The notes below the pieces were generated by a model. That model was not told where the DNA came from. It searched no databases and saw nothing but the letters and a program-made list of their open reading frames with translations. Positions 32,868 through 54,289 of a stretch of DNA of 64,000 nucleotides are shown here, piece after piece. A program made the position numbers and the translations under genes. Source of the DNA: Sipunculus nudus (Eukaryota > Annelida > Sipuncula > Golfingiida > Sipunculidae); assembly GCA_026874595.1 (NCBI GenBank), contig CM049308.1, forward strand, positions 74,930,624 through 74,994,623. Reading direction: 5' to 3'. Each line of letters opens with the position of its first letter. Position 1 is the stretch's first letter.

Positions 32868-35800
32868 AAAAATGAAGAAATAGAAACAAATACTGACAAT
32901 CATTAAGCAAAAGAAAAAAATGATCTGCTCTCGCCTCAACCATCTGATTAACTTTACGTCAACTTACAACGGACGCGGGTCGGTGAGGTGCGGATACATG
33001 CGTATACGGTCGTGCATGAAGGGATATCCTGTTTGTGTCCATGTGTATGTATGCCACTGCGATCTACAGGTGTTCCGGTTCTTAAAAATGGGCCTAATTC
33101 CGTATAAGTTTCCGAATCTACCGCTACATGATTCGATTTGCTAAATCTTATCAAGAGCTGTATGTCGGACCGCGCTCCACACCGCACAAGTGGGCAATCT
33201 ATCTTCTTACACCATCCGCACCCGTACGAGTGGACACGTCTTTTTACCAACTAAATTATGGAAAATTCTTTTGAACCTGGAGCAGTCCTGTATGTGAATG
33301 TATAAGTATATATATAAACATACATATATATGTATATATATATATATATATAAATATATATATATAAACTCAACAAAATGTTTACGCAGATCTATTCATA
33401 TCTACCGTACCTGGTTTTTTTTCTTAGTCTTATTTACTTAAACCTGTCAATTAGTATTTTACCATCAACTTGTCATTTTTGATGGGACGCCGCGTGGCAA
33501 TAGAACACACCCTGTTGTAGAAGAATTCTGATTTTAATAAATGTTTTGATAACATATGTGAAATAGGATATCAGAAAATTGAAATTAAAATTGTAGTTGT
33601 CAGTAACCATTGACAATTGTGACTGGTTACAAATATGTTTGCCCTGTGTTTAATGCTATAAAATATTAAATTTTGAGGATTTCAGAAAGTTCTTTTGTGA
33701 CAAGTGGAATAAACCATGTGCCGAACTAAACTGTGTGTGATTTAATATTCATGATGGTTCTGAAGCGGTCCATTTGGTTGAACTAGCCATAAATTTATTT
33801 TCGTATCTATCTCTTGGATAACGATGTTTCATTTATGACGAGTAAAAGCGCTGATTATATAACATCATGCCAATGAAACAGTAAAATGTTGATCAACCAC
33901 CAACTAAAAATAACAAACACCAAGTTTTCTCTAGTCTCTTTTGGGGATTCCTGACACATTTCGCTGCCAAAGCAAAGATCTTTAAATGTCAAGAGTGTTC
34001 GTTATAACAAAAACCATGTACACAATGTGCTTTAGATATAAACAGAAACCCGACAGACATACTGGAGAATTCTTGAGATTTATATGACGAATGAATAGTT
34101 CCCGAAAGTTAGTGAATGTTGATTGATAAGGCATTAAATGTGAAAGTCACTAACCTATACGGCGAAAGTTTACATTAGTAGTATACACGAGTAATACCTT
34201 TGCCACAGTAAATGTTTGGCCAACGTGTCATTGGACCCCCCCCCCCCCCCCCCAGAAAAAAAATTATTATAATAAGAAATGAAGCCCCAGAAAGTCCCGA
34301 GCTCGAGCGAAACTTCAAAACTCTTTATTACCATAACATTCGTCAATGGTAAGTCAGGTAAAACTTAATTCGTCTTCCCATCTTAATTGTCTAAAAAGAG
34401 AATCAATTTCATAATGTGATATGATGATCCGTAACTTATTACTGTGTCATATTTTTAAGGGTTTAAGATAAAAAAAAAAGATGTGCATTAACCACATCTC
34501 TCTCGGAGCAACGTGTTTTCAACGACACAATGTCCTAGATAAGTTCTCTGAAATGTTGTCCTACGTAAAAGGGCCAGAATCTCTATCTAACAACTAACTT
34601 CTTCCCGCTCCGCTAGCTGCCCAGTCCTCTGCTCACATCGAGTGGTTCCGTTAGCAATACCCTTACTCGTTACATTTCCTGTATTCTTATAAGATTGGTC
34701 GCCATCAAACAGAAACGTATTATCCCCACAAATATATATAATAAAATCACGCACACATTCAAGTAATTTCACATGAGTGTCCAAAAAGTCACTAATACCA
34801 CAGCTCAGCCGGGATTCCTCTGCGCTTGAATGCTGCTAGGACTTCGTCCAAGGATGTCTAGGTTATCGGGTACACGCTCACAAAAACTGGTGGGGCGGTC
34901 TTGTAGATGTAACTTTCGGTTTATTGGGTATTCCATCTGCTCGTCATGAATGGAACGCTCCCTGACAGGTAGACTGTTCAGTTTGGGTCTTCCGTAGGTT
35001 ATGTTCTCATCATTTCTTTTGTTATTATGGCAAATGGGACAGCTGCTCCACTGCTAGCTTTTTCTTCTAGTCTCAGCGGTCCGTTTGACAATAGGTCTGA
35101 CTGTTTTAGTTCAGTCTGCCATCGCCCGCATAATCAAACACGATAGTAGGTTAAGGATTGTTCCGAACCTTTATATTTAGACTCAGGTTTTAAGTCTTTT
35201 CCGAGATTATTTTCTTCCAAATTCTTTCGATAAGTTCTCTGCAGGGTCGATGTTGTTGTCTCTTACCGGCCTCCGAATTTAGACCAGATTCACAGTGTCT
35301 TGCTTCGGAAATATTTGGTCTGGTACCAATCTTCTCCATCATCTCAAAGTGAATACAATCTCAACTCGTTAATGTAAGCGACCTGCGGCTTAGACCAAAT
35401 TGGCAGCTGTATTTTATAGAGGAGATGGGTAACTTACTTGATCTTTTAATAGGGTCTTACCAAGTTTGAACCACACTTGTCATAAGCAGCTGGCGGGTAG
35501 TACCAGTAGACCCATCTCCTTCATCGAAACTGCATTCGGTTTCATGGTTGTCGAACTGTAGGTTTTTTAGATGCTTAATAGCGTGCTCGATTGCAACACA
35601 ACCACCCCGTTTACAAAGTGGACATGTGTTTCTAAAACAAGAATGTTTAATCGTGGTGTCAATAAGGAGGGTGACTTCAAGTCCAGATATCATGAGGTTT
35701 GTCATGACATCAGTTATTCATGCTGCCTCATCTGGAGGGCGAGGGTCAATATGGCACGTGTTCATCTCACGTGTTTAATACGAAAATCTGAATAGAAATG

Positions 35801-36060
35801 ACCAGTTCCACTAATACATGTGAAAGTGCTTGATGACCGACTCCAAGAGAATTCTACTACATGGTACAATATTTCGTCTCAGGGCTTTGCTTGCGAAAGA
35901 CAAAAGTCGCTCTTTCCCATCCTGATTCCTTGTTGATCCAACTCCCTTCTGTAATCCGTTGATTTGTTGTCCTTCTGGGGAAGTGTATGCCAAAACAGGT
36001 GCCTGAGTCAGATTCTTCAAATGTTGAAAAGTCCTCTTCAAAATCACCATCTTACTTTGA
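32868..36060. repeat. Left arm of the palindrome spacer between copies C and D
   Basis: Reverse complement of about 36080-39268 with indels. Matches include GGACCGCGCTCCACACCGCACAAG near 33170 against its reverse near 38930, and a T-C-rich stretch near 34570-34690 against 37490-37610. It contains an AT-rich patch (33300-33370), a C homopolymer (34230-34252) and AATAAA at 33708-33713. ORFs such as 35457-35705 (minus) have a partial counterpart in the other arm but no recognised domain. No gene is called. Confidence 0.75.
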
Positions 36061-36079
36061 TGTTTCTATAAAGCAGTTA

Positions 36080-39000
36080 GGTAAGAGAGGTGTACGCATA
36101 CTCCGATACTAACCTTCCTTAATATGAAGCGAGGCCTTGGAAGCTTCTCACTTTAGACAGACGCTGTGGAGTCTTCCATTCCTGCGCACACCGAATCTTG
36201 TCTGCGTACAACCAACACCTACGCCAGATCACATATCCACGGATTACAGAGAACCACATATCCACGGATTACGTACATAAGTGGGGTTGGTAAGGAACGT
36301 TATGAGATAGAGCGAGTTTTGTCTTGTGCCAGCAAAGCCCTGAGAGGAAACATTGAACCAGGAGTAGGAATTACTGGCAGAATTCTAGCACTTCCGCATG
36401 TATAGGTGGGAACGGGCCATTTCTATTTAGATATTTTTACTAAATCCGTGGGAGTTCTTGCCATATTGACCCTCGCCTACCGGGGTAGGTAGCGTGAATA
36501 ACGAATATTACGACAAATCTCATGATGTCTGAACGGGAGGTCACCCTCCCCAGTGACACCACGGTTAGACATTCTTGTTGAAGAGTCACCAACATGTCCA
36601 TCGGCGTACACTATGAGGTCGAGCACGCTATTAAGCATCTAAAACCAAATCGTCAGTACAATCGCCAGGATACCGAACGCAGTTTCTACGGTGACTGGGT
36701 CTGCTGGTTCTACCGGCCATCTGCTCATGACAGTTTTGGTTCAAGCTGGGTAGAGCCCTATATAAAGATCAATCAAGTTACAGATCTGCTCTATAAATAT
36801 AGCCGTCAGTTAGGTCTATGCCGTAGGTTCCTTACGTCAGTGAATCTTATCTCAATTCGGAGGCCGGTATTGATACTAGCTAAAGAGAGATTACTATCGA
36901 CCCTGCAGAACTATTCGGAAGAATTTGGAAGAAGAAATGTTCTCGGAAACCTCTGAAACACCAAAACTTTACCTAGATATATAGAGTCAAGACAACCCTT
37001 AACTTTCTATCGTCTCTGACTATCGAGCGGTGGCAGACTAAACCAAAACAGCCATACCTGTTGTCACACGGATCGCTGCGACTAAATGAAAAAGCCAGCA
37101 GTAGGGCAGCTGCCTCATCTGCCATATAGCAAAGAGGGATGATGAGAACATAGCCTACGAAGACTTTCGGTCGCACCAAGAGCGGAGATACAGACCCGAA
37201 CTGAACAGTTGACCTGACGGGGAGGGCTCCATCCATACATGACAAGAAGACGGAATATCCATGAAACCGAAAGTGACACCTACAAGACCCCCCCCCCCTC
37301 CCAAAACAGCTTTTGCGAGAATGTACCCGATCACCCTTGAGGCGAGATCTCGACGTCTTTGGATGAGTGTCCGAGCAGGATTCGAGCGCAGGGGAAGTCC
37401 AGCTGAGATGTGGTATTAGGACTCATACTTGAATGTGTACGTGATTTTATTGTTATGCATATGTCGGGATAATTTGTTTCTGTTCGGTGGCGAACAGTTT
37501 TAATAGAAGGGAGACATGTAGCGAGTATAGGTGTTGGTAACGGGACTAATAGAGGACTAGACGCGACAGCTAGCGGAGATGGAGGTTGGTTGTTAGATAG
37601 GGATTCAGGCGATTATTTTGTCGGAAAATAATTCATAGAGCTAGGCTAGCAGATTATGTCCGGGGAAACGGTGCGCTGGGGGAGATGTCTTTATTCTACA
37701 TCTTTTAGTCTTACGGCTGAAAAAAACTCTTGAAACCACGCCAGAAAGGTAATGTAATTAGGTACTGATCGTCATATTACAATATTTTTTGTATCCTTTA
37801 AATTGGGGAGACATAAAATTTAACATGGCTTACTAAAACCCATGGACGACTGACAATATGGTGATGAAGAATATTAAAGTTTTTGCTCGGTACATTTGTA
37901 AGCCTATTTTATTATTATTTTTTTTTGGGGGGGGGGGGGTGGTTAGTCCCAATGTACCGTACCAAAAATAACTAAACCTAGGATTTTACTTATGTGACCA
38001 GTACTGGCACACGACATTCACATCCAATGCCTTATCAATCAACGTTCACTAACTCGGGAATCTATTAATCCATTATCGGAAATTCAAGAATTCTCGAGTA
38101 TATCTGTCGGGTTTCTGTATTTATCTAAAAACACATTGTGTGCTTTTTATTATAACGGGTACCTTTGACATTTAATAATCTGCGTTTGTGCATCGAAATG
38201 TGTCATTAATCATCCGGAATGGTCAGCTGTAAGCTTAGTATTTGTTAGTTTTAGTTATTGGTAATCAACATTTTAATGTTTCAGTCAAAATAAAAAGACC
38301 GTTATTAACATGATAGACGCAAAAATAAACTACTTCCATGTTCAGCCATATGGATCACTTAAGTGGATTGTCTTTAAAAATGAGGACGGGCCATAAACAG
38401 CTGATTTCTGACTGTGTTTTGTATTTATGCATATCAAACCAAACAGAGTTTAGATCGGTACAGTTTTATTCCACTTGTCACAAAAGAAGTTTCTGAAATC
38501 CTAAAAACTTAATGTTTCATAGCATAAAACAGAGGGTAAACTTATATTTGTCATCAGTCACATTTGTCAATGATTTCTGACAAATATAATTCTAATTTTT
38601 ATTTTCTGATATCCTATATCTCATATGTAAACAAAACTTTCTTAAAAGTATAATTCTTTTACCAGTAGGGTAAGGGAATTTCTATCAACACGTGGTGTTC
38701 CATCTAAAATGAAAAGTTGATGGGAAAAAACACTGATAGAAAGGTATAAGGGACTAAGTAAATAACCATGTACGGCATATGTGAATAGACTTGGGTGAAC
38801 ATTTTGATGATTTTTTACATTCACGGGAATTCACATAAAGGACTGCTCCAGATTTAAAGAATTTTCTGTAATATACTTGGTAAACCGACGTGTCCATTCA
38901 TACGGCATTCATATGAAGAAAGATTGCCCACTTGTGCGGTGTGGAGCGCGGTCCGGCATACAAGTGGGGATACGTTTTAGCAAATCGAACCATGTAGCGG

Positions 39001-39268
39001 AAGGTATGGAAACTACGGAAGTGTGCAGATGCCAAGTTTGAAAAACCGTAACACCTGCACCGCAATGACATACATACACATGGACACATTGAGGAAATGC
39101 CGTCATCCACTTCCGTACGCATGTATCCACACCGCACACTACCCGCTTCCATATTAGTAGGCATGCATGTTGCTTAACAGGTGGTTGAAGCAACACGCAC
39201 ATCAAATTTGTTCTTTTGATTCTATTCTGTTCATGATTGTCAGTATTTTTTTCTATTTCTTCACTTTT
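36080..39268. repeat. Right arm of the palindrome spacer between copies C and D
   Basis: Mirror of 32868-36060. The ORF 36594-36956 (plus) shares 'EHAIKHLK' with the minus ORF 35457-35705 in the left arm, but both are broken outside that segment. CACATATCCACGGATTAC is directly repeated at 36230-36247 and 36255-36272, close to the centre. TTTATT at 38465-38470 (AATAAA on the minus strand) is the candidate poly(A) signal of copy D. Confidence 0.75.
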
Positions 39269-42569
<3,301 letters not shown>

Positions 42570-43392
42570 CCAGCCTCCGCGCTGCATGGTGACTATCCGA
42601 TGTGTGACTGATCCTGGTAACTTTGTCCGATCAACCGGAACACATCAAGGGGCCGACTCAAAAGTGACATTTGTGATTATGTGGAGGCAAACGTATTAGG
42701 AAAGATTGATATGAATTATAAATCATTTATATACGCTGAAATATGTGTAAACTTGTTTGTTGATCACCAGATACATAAAGATTTCCTTATGTACAGAAGT
42801 AGAAACCTCCCATTTAACACCTTATGGGATTTTTGTTTTCCCCTTAATTTTATAAACATAGAACGATCAGGAATTGCCTGGTTATATTCATATGAAACTG
42901 AGTATACATATGTTAGTGTAAACGGTACATTTATATATATCTAGCGGGTGTATTGTCAAACATCTTCATTTAGACAATATTTCTATAGAATTATTAAGGT
43001 CATGTTCACTGTATTTGAACAGTTATTAATTCCATTTACTTGCAGTGTCCCTGTTTTTTAAGGTGAAAAGGCTGAGCGCTTGAACTTGAACAATTTAGAT
43101 ATAAGGTGACAATGGCGTTTTAAGCACTTTATATTTATGTTTGGCATTGCCTTCATCAAAATGTGACACTATTATATATGACCTAAGGCAGTGATTAGGA
43201 AACAAGTCCAACTTTCATCTTTTATGAAGACAGGCTGAAAATTCGTAATGTATTTCATTGGTTGAACTTTTTATACGACCCCTCGTCATTCAGGCGCACT
43301 ATTTAGCGGGTACATAGACCACTGACGTCATTTATTATGTCATACACATGCCTTTAATAGGTCACCAATATGTATATACGGAACCGTATATG

Positions 43393-43451
<59 letters not shown>

Positions 43452-43581
43452 TTCCATTGGCTTGATGTCACACCAACTGATTGGGGGGAGGGGGTATTTA
43501 TATTCTTCAATAGCGGCAAGGAAGACTTACATCTGAGGATTATTTATGTATGTGTAAATGATATGTTAATTACTTTGTGCT

Positions 43582-43631
<50 letters not shown>

Positions 43632-46540
43632 TATGTAAATTATTTGATGATAGGTCGTTTTTCAACCATAATCGATTTAATTGGTAGCATCTTTGTTTAA
43701 TCGATTATAACCATGAACGTTTATGTATGAGCATACAAAGAAGTAATATTATCCCTAAAAAATTCAATAATTATATATAAATCCTGTACAGCCCGACAAG
43801 TGTACCGGGATTGTTTGCAGACTGTTTGCAAACTCTCACACAGGTGGACAAGTGACCGGGAGTGCTAGCAGACTGTATATATATATATATATATAACTCA
43901 TAGCATGCAAAAATGTAGGAAAACACAGTGAAAACGCAATATCTGCCACTGCTTTTTGCCTTTACGTGTATGATATTGTATTTCCCAGGTTTTAGGTAAA
44001 AACAAAAGGTGCCGCACCCCTGCGCCTCTGTTTAATATTAAAATTTATACCGCCTTAGTCACTTCCACTTGTAGAATTCGCCATAAAATAATACATCCGT
44101 ATACAAATCACAGAAGAAATGAAATCCTTTTTTTTCTGTGACACACAAATAAGAATACAAGCGTCGTTTAAATTATGAATTAAAGCACAGAAAATAAATC
44201 ATGCCCTCGTATTTGATCGGAAAATACGAAGGGGAGAGGGAATTTGACATATTTTGTCGAAGGTTACCAGGCTGTACTGGTTACTGCCTTACTGGCTAGA
44301 ACTGAACGGATATGCCTTTAAGTCACAATTAGCTCTAATATAACCAGTATGTCGCATAGGATCATATATATTTCTCAGGTCACAAATATTTCAGGTGAAG
44401 CGTATTCAAAGCGACTTACACAGGCCTGTTGTTATTAAAGCCGGCTATTCATATAAATTATTTGTGTATTTACGGGATTTCTTGTTTACTTTGGGTGCAT
44501 ATTAATGAACGCAGGTAAATCCTCCAATATATGGAAGTTCTTCTAAGGCATCTTAAACAGTTCATCAGTTGTTTATCAGTTGGAGCTCTCCATGATTTTG
44601 AGTCCGAGGAATCCGTTACACACACACACACACACACACGTATTTGTGTGAGTTGAGATTGAAATCCAAAAAACGTTAAATTCAGCCGAGAATCAGCCTC
44701 AGACTTAAAACATTGTTGTAACATACACAAAACAATAAATACCGTTCCACAACGAAAATTCCGACTATTTGGGTATCCCACTTGTGCACGAATATTACCA
44801 GAGGTGCCGAAGGTTTTACCAGACGCGCGTTTGGATACACATTACTGCGTCGGAGGGTTCTTTCTTGCTGTGGTATAGACATGCAGAGTTTTCATTCAGG
44901 TTTTCATGCAGCTACCTGATAACTGGAGGGCCAACTTTTCACCTGTTATTGTATCGTCAGGTTAGCTTGTATTTGTCTTTCTCTTCTACAACCATAATCA
45001 TTGTCATGAGGTTCACTTTTCTTTCTGGACCAAGGATGTCCTGGATATAAACCATAAATAACCTAATATATTGGTAGTTACCAATACCGCCGCTTGATGG
45101 CTCATGGTATCGGACACAACCTCAATCATATATATATTTTTTTTAGAATTAGTATCATTATCAAATTGTAACAGGATTAAAATTAAGCATCCCGTTGAAA
45201 GATTATAGAACGCCGCTTTTGACATGTTCCAGCATTAACTCCGACAGACAGGTTTATAACGGGTCTGTTTGTTGGCTGGCTTGTTCGTTTGATTGTAGGA
45301 TAACACAAAATACATGTACTTCTCAAGCATAACGAATCTTTAAGAAGGGATAGGAATGGTGCATAAAAAACATCATCAATATTGGTAAGGATCCAGAAAA
45401 GGGAGCGGATTCAGTTTGATTGTTCAACTTTGGCCGAGTAACCTTCAAGTTTATGGTTAACTTAAACAATATTATACCTATTCTTTCCAACTATCAGTTC
45501 ATTTTTGCTTTAACCAAAAGTTTTCTAGCAAAACCATCCCAACACACCGTCTCAGTTCCTCGAATACCGCTGTTTAATAGCAAGTTATTGTTTTGCGTAT
45601 TTGTAAACACAGTCCACGTGTGTCTGTTAACCATAACAAGGCCGCGTCACCAGAGGTCCGATTGCGAGCCTCAACAGGCGGTGTTTCACACAGCGGGAAC
45701 ATGTATTACAATTTTTGGGCCAAGTCCGTCAGGATATATCCTGATTGACACTTGTTGTGGCCGGGCGATGCACGCGCTGTGTTTATGTTGACACATTTGA
45801 TCGCGCCCGGTCCACTGTTTAACACTTTTCTACAGGAGTAAGAAAACGGTTTCAGGGCAATATTTTGAAAGGTACAAATTTATTTTAAAGGGAAGAAGTT
45901 ATTTTACGTGTTAATTCAACATGGTTTTTTAGTTGATTTGGCCCCTTTAATTTTGTGTTAAAATATGGTAATGTATTTTTAAAGGATACAGCAAGCAGTT
46001 GCATCTCCCATGTCGCACTTAAAAGTTGAAGTGATTCCGAATATCGCTCAATTCTGCCCATGTTTTACAATATGACTGGGCCTTTTTTAATATTGCCAGT
46101 GTAAATGCCGCAGGTAACATATTTGCCTTGACCTAAATTCCTAGCTTCCCTAGCGATCGCAGATATAGAGTTGAAAGTAAGCGATATTCGCCCCTCTGAC
46201 ATTAGAGAGTCTACGACAAGCGTACTGGCGTCAATGTGCTGTTACAACCCTCAACGGATAACAACTTTTTAAAACTCTTCATGGCCTAAAAGATCCCTCT
46301 GACTTGACATTAACTCGAACTTGTTAAGGGACGGCAACCAACTTTTACGCGATACAACAAATGACCAGTTACCATATAGATTGATTTTCTCTTTAGCTTG
46401 TGAGATCACATGTATTTTTTGTTAATTCATGATTCGTAGCCTAATGTTAAGATTATCGGCTGTTAACCACGATACCAATGCAGCACAGTATATGATCACT
46501 ACAGTACCTTTTACAGTCCCGTATGGCTTGTATCACGATT
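42570..46540. repeat. 5' flank of unit D, duplicated before copy E
   Basis: Aligns with 52253-56440 except for insertions in E. Contains (GA)n at 43399-43448, (AT)n at 43586-43629 and (AC)n near 44620-44638. The part at about 44375-44440 matches the left edge of unit A (5980-6050) in reverse. ORFs here are not conserved in the duplicate, so no gene is called. Confidence 0.7.
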
Positions 46541-48728
46541 CAGGCGATTTTTGTGTCGGAAAATTATTCAGAAAGCTAAGCCAGCAGATTATGTCGTGGA
46601 AAACAGTTCTCTGCGGGAGATGTCTTAATTCTACATATTTCAGTCTTACGACTGAAAGATGTACAATGAAAACATGGTTTCAAACTCTTAAAACCATGAC
46701 AGAACGGTCATGTAGCTAGTTACTGATCATTAATATCTTTTTTAATCCTTTAATTTGGGAAGACACATTATATTTTACATGGCGTACTTTAAACCCTGAA
46801 CGACTGACAATATGGTGATGTTGAGTATTAAAGGTTTTCTTCGGTACATTGTAAGCCTTAATTATTGTCCCCCCCCCCCGGTTCCTTTGAAGAAACGGGG
46901 GACATTGATTTGGGCTTGCGTGTCTGTCCCTCTGTCTCTGTCTGTCTGTTTGTCCGTCAGGTTTTCGTTTCCGTGTGATAACTTTCCTAAATTGTATCCG
47001 ATTTCATTTAGATTTATATCAGTGATTGCGCTCATGCTTACCTTGGTTGGGATTGGTTTTAGAGTGTCTGTCTCACAAGATAATAATACAAAATGATATT
47101 TCATTTTTTTTAATATATAATGAATCAGCACATTTAGTTTCACTAATCACCAGCAGGTGTCGCTAGCGTTGGACATAAAATTCTTGATTATTTTTGCAGT
47201 AACTGCAAGGTGCTGTCATCTTTTGAGCGTGGTTAACACTATTTGTACTTATTCACCACAGACTTTAAAATCTTCTCGGTTTTGAAGGCGGAAGCGAGGG
47301 ACATAAATTCTTTGAATTTACTTGGTTTTTTTTTTTTTGGTTTTTTTTTTGTTTTTTTGTTTTTTTTTTTGTTTTTTTTTGGGTGGGGGGGGGGGGGTCC
47401 AAATGACATGTTGCCCAAACATTTACTGAAATCAGGATATTATTTATGTGTCCAGTAAAGGCACATGATATTAACATTCAATGCCTTTTCAAAATACGTT
47501 CACTAACTCGGGAAATTTTTAATTTATTATCGGAATTCAAGAATTCTCGAGTATATCTGTCGGGTTTCTGTATTTATCTAAAAACACATTGTGTGCTGTT
47601 GGTTATAACAGGTAATTTTGACATTTAATAATCTGTGTTTGTGCAGCGAAATGTGCCATGAATCATCCGAATAAGACAGCTGTAAGCTTGGTTTTTGTTA
47701 TTTTAGTTAGTGGTAATTAAATTTAATTGATGGTAATCAACATTTTAATGTTTCAGTCAAAATAAAAGACCGATAGACGATAGACGCCCAAAATAAATTG
47801 ATTGCTTGCTTAGCCATATGGATCGCTTCAATGGATTGTCTTTAAAATTTATAACACCATAAACAGCTGATTTTTTTATTATTCATGAATATTACACCAA
47901 ACAGAGTTTAGATCGGCACAGGTTTATTCCACTTTTCACAAAAGAACTTTCTGAAATCCTCAAAACTTCATGTTTTATAGCACAAAACAGAGGGCAAACT
48001 TATATTTGTCACCAGGTACATTTTTCAATTATTTCTGACAAATATAATTCTAACTTCTATTTTCTGATATCCTATATCTCATAGGTAAACAAACATTCTT
48101 AAAAATAAAATTCTTTTGCAATAGGGTAAGGGATTTCGATGAACCTGTGGTGTTCCATCTAAAGTGAAAAGTTGATGGAAAATATATTGATAGAAAGGTA
48201 TAATAGACTAAGTAAATAACCATGAACGGTAGCTTTGAATAGACTTGGGTGAACATTTTGATGATTTAATTTATACATTCACAGGAATTCACATAAAGGA
48301 CTGCTCCAGATTCAAATGAATTTTCTATAATTTAGTGGGTAAAACTACGTGTCCACTCATACGGCTGCGGATGGAGTATTACGAAAGATTGCGTACTTGT
48401 GAGGAGTGGAGCGCGGTCTGGCATACAACTGTGGACACGTTTAAACAAACCGAACCATGTGGCGGTAGGTATGGTAACTACGGAAGTGTGCAGGGGCAAA
48501 GTTTGAAGAACCGAAACACCTGACCGCATTGACATACATACACATGGACACATTGAGGAAATGCCGTCATCCACTTCCGCACGCATGTATCCACACCGCA
48601 CACGACCCGCATTCATATAAGTAGTCATGTTGTTTAACAGGTGGTTGAAGCAACACGCACATCATCTTTGTTCTTTTGATTTTATTCTGTTCACAATTGT
48701 CAGTATTTTTTTCTATTTCTTCACTATT
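46541..48728. repeat. 3' flank of copy E, duplicate of the flank of copy D, with a ~450-bp insertion
   Basis: 46541-46866 matches 37606-37910 and 47400-48728 matches 37940-39268. Between them 46867-47322 is extra. It starts with a C homopolymer and GGTTCCTTTGAAGAAACGGG, runs through GTCTGTC repeats and ends near a T/G homopolymer. It looks like an inserted repeat of unknown class. TTTATT at 47933-47938 is the candidate poly(A) signal of copy E. Confidence 0.65.
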
Positions 48729-52252
<3,524 letters not shown>

Positions 52253-54052
52253 CCAGCCTCCGCGCTGCATGGTGACTATCTGATGTGTGACTGATCCTGG
52301 TAACTTTGTCCGATCAACCGGAACACATCAAGGGGCCGACTCAAAAGTGACTTTTGTGATTATGTGGAGGCAAACGTATTGGGAAAGATTGATATGAATT
52401 ATAAATCATTTATATACGCTGATATATTTGTAAAATATGTCCGTTGACCACCAGATACATTTACATATCCTTATATACAGCAGTCGAAACCTCTTTTAAC
52501 TCCTTATTTTTTTGTATAAACATACAACGATCAGGAATCGCTCTGTTATATGCATATGAAACGGAGTATACATAATCCTCATTTAGACAATATTCTTATA
52601 GATTTATTAAGATCATGTTCACCGTATTTGAACAGTTATTAATGCCATTTACTTGCATTGTCCCTGTTTTTAAGGTGAAAAGGTTGAGCGCTTGAATTTG
52701 AGCAGTTCAGATGTAAGGAAACAGGGCGTTTTCCGCACTTTATATTTATGTTTAGTCTTGCTTAAATCAAAATGTGACACCATTTTATATGACCTTAGTC
52801 AGCAACTAGATAACAAGTCCAACTTTTATCTGTTTTGAAGGCAGGCTGAAACGGTAGGATAATTAAGCCTCCCAAGCCTGGGGAGGCTAATTGATTCCCT
52901 ACGGTTTTTTTTTCTTCTTCTTCTTCTTCCGGACACTTCATATTTTTACTTGCAAGGTAAGAGGTAACACCTGATTAAATTTTGACAGTTGTCTCAACAG
53001 CTTAATTATGCTAATTAGCTTGACGAACAGTTTTCTTTGCGGTCGCTCTCAAAACAAAACCGTAAATGTGATTTGTACACAACTTTGTCGATACCTTGAG
53101 AGTATTCCTGTGACAAGTTGATTAATTTTTAGGGTCAATCTGTGCATATTAGGTGGGTCATTTGCATAAATATGTAAATCAGCCATGTGTAAATTTGTTA
53201 ATTTTATCAAATTTACAAGAGTATCCATTACATGGTTGAACATGGAACACTTTAATACTGAGGACATGATTCCAATGAATACTAATGAACTATTTTGCAT
53301 TTTATGCCTAATTTGCATGTTTATACCGGTTTTGCATATTAATTAACCTTTCCACACGTACATCCTTGCCACCTTGATAAGTCAAGTTCTACTGGGCCAA
53401 TCAGGCTGAAACTTCATATGTGTACTAACAAAGCATGCGGACACCTGATTAGATTTTGAGAGTTGCCTCAAAAGCTTATTATGCTAATTAGGTTAATGAG
53501 CAATTTTCTTTGCGCTCGCGCTCAAAACATAATTGTAAAAGTGATTTGTACATAATTTAGTCGATACCTTGAGAGTACCCCTCTGAGAAGTTTACTAACT
53601 TTTTGGGTCAATCTGTGCATATTAAGTAGGCCATTTGCATAAATCTGTAAATCAGCCATTTGTAAATTTGTCAATTTTATCAAATTCTCAAGTGTATCCA
53701 TTACATGTTTGAACATGAAACACTTTTTCAAGGAGGACATGATTCTAATGCTTACTGATGCACCCATTTGAACATGTATGCTTAGCATGGTCTGTCATGT
53801 TTTTTTCCAATTTTCCTAGGACCAGAAGCTTCTACTTTTTAGCTGGCGGCAAGGAAGGCTTGAATTTGCTTACAAATTCAACTATATATCTAGTTTGCAT
53901 TGAATTTCATTTGTTGATCTTTTATACGACCCCTCGTCATTCAGGCATACTATTCAGCGGGTACATCGACCATGGGCGTCATTTGTTATGTCATACACAG
54001 ACCTTGAATAGGTCATGAATATATTTATACGGATACGTATATGTATACACAC

Positions 54053-54083
<31 letters not shown>

Positions 54084-54224
54084 GGGGGGAGAGAACTTTC
54101 TTTCCATTGAGGTGAAGTCACACTAACTGATTGGGGGGGGGGGGGGGGGGTTATTCTTCAATAGCAATAAGGAAGTCTTACAACTAAGAATTATTTATGT
54201 ACGGGTTAATGTTAATTACTTGTG

Positions 54225-54289
<65 letters not shown>

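Noticed and set aside
36594-36956. 120-codon ORF in the palindrome spacer as a gene
   Set aside because: Only a short segment is shared with the opposite arm, the rest is broken there, and no domain is recognised.
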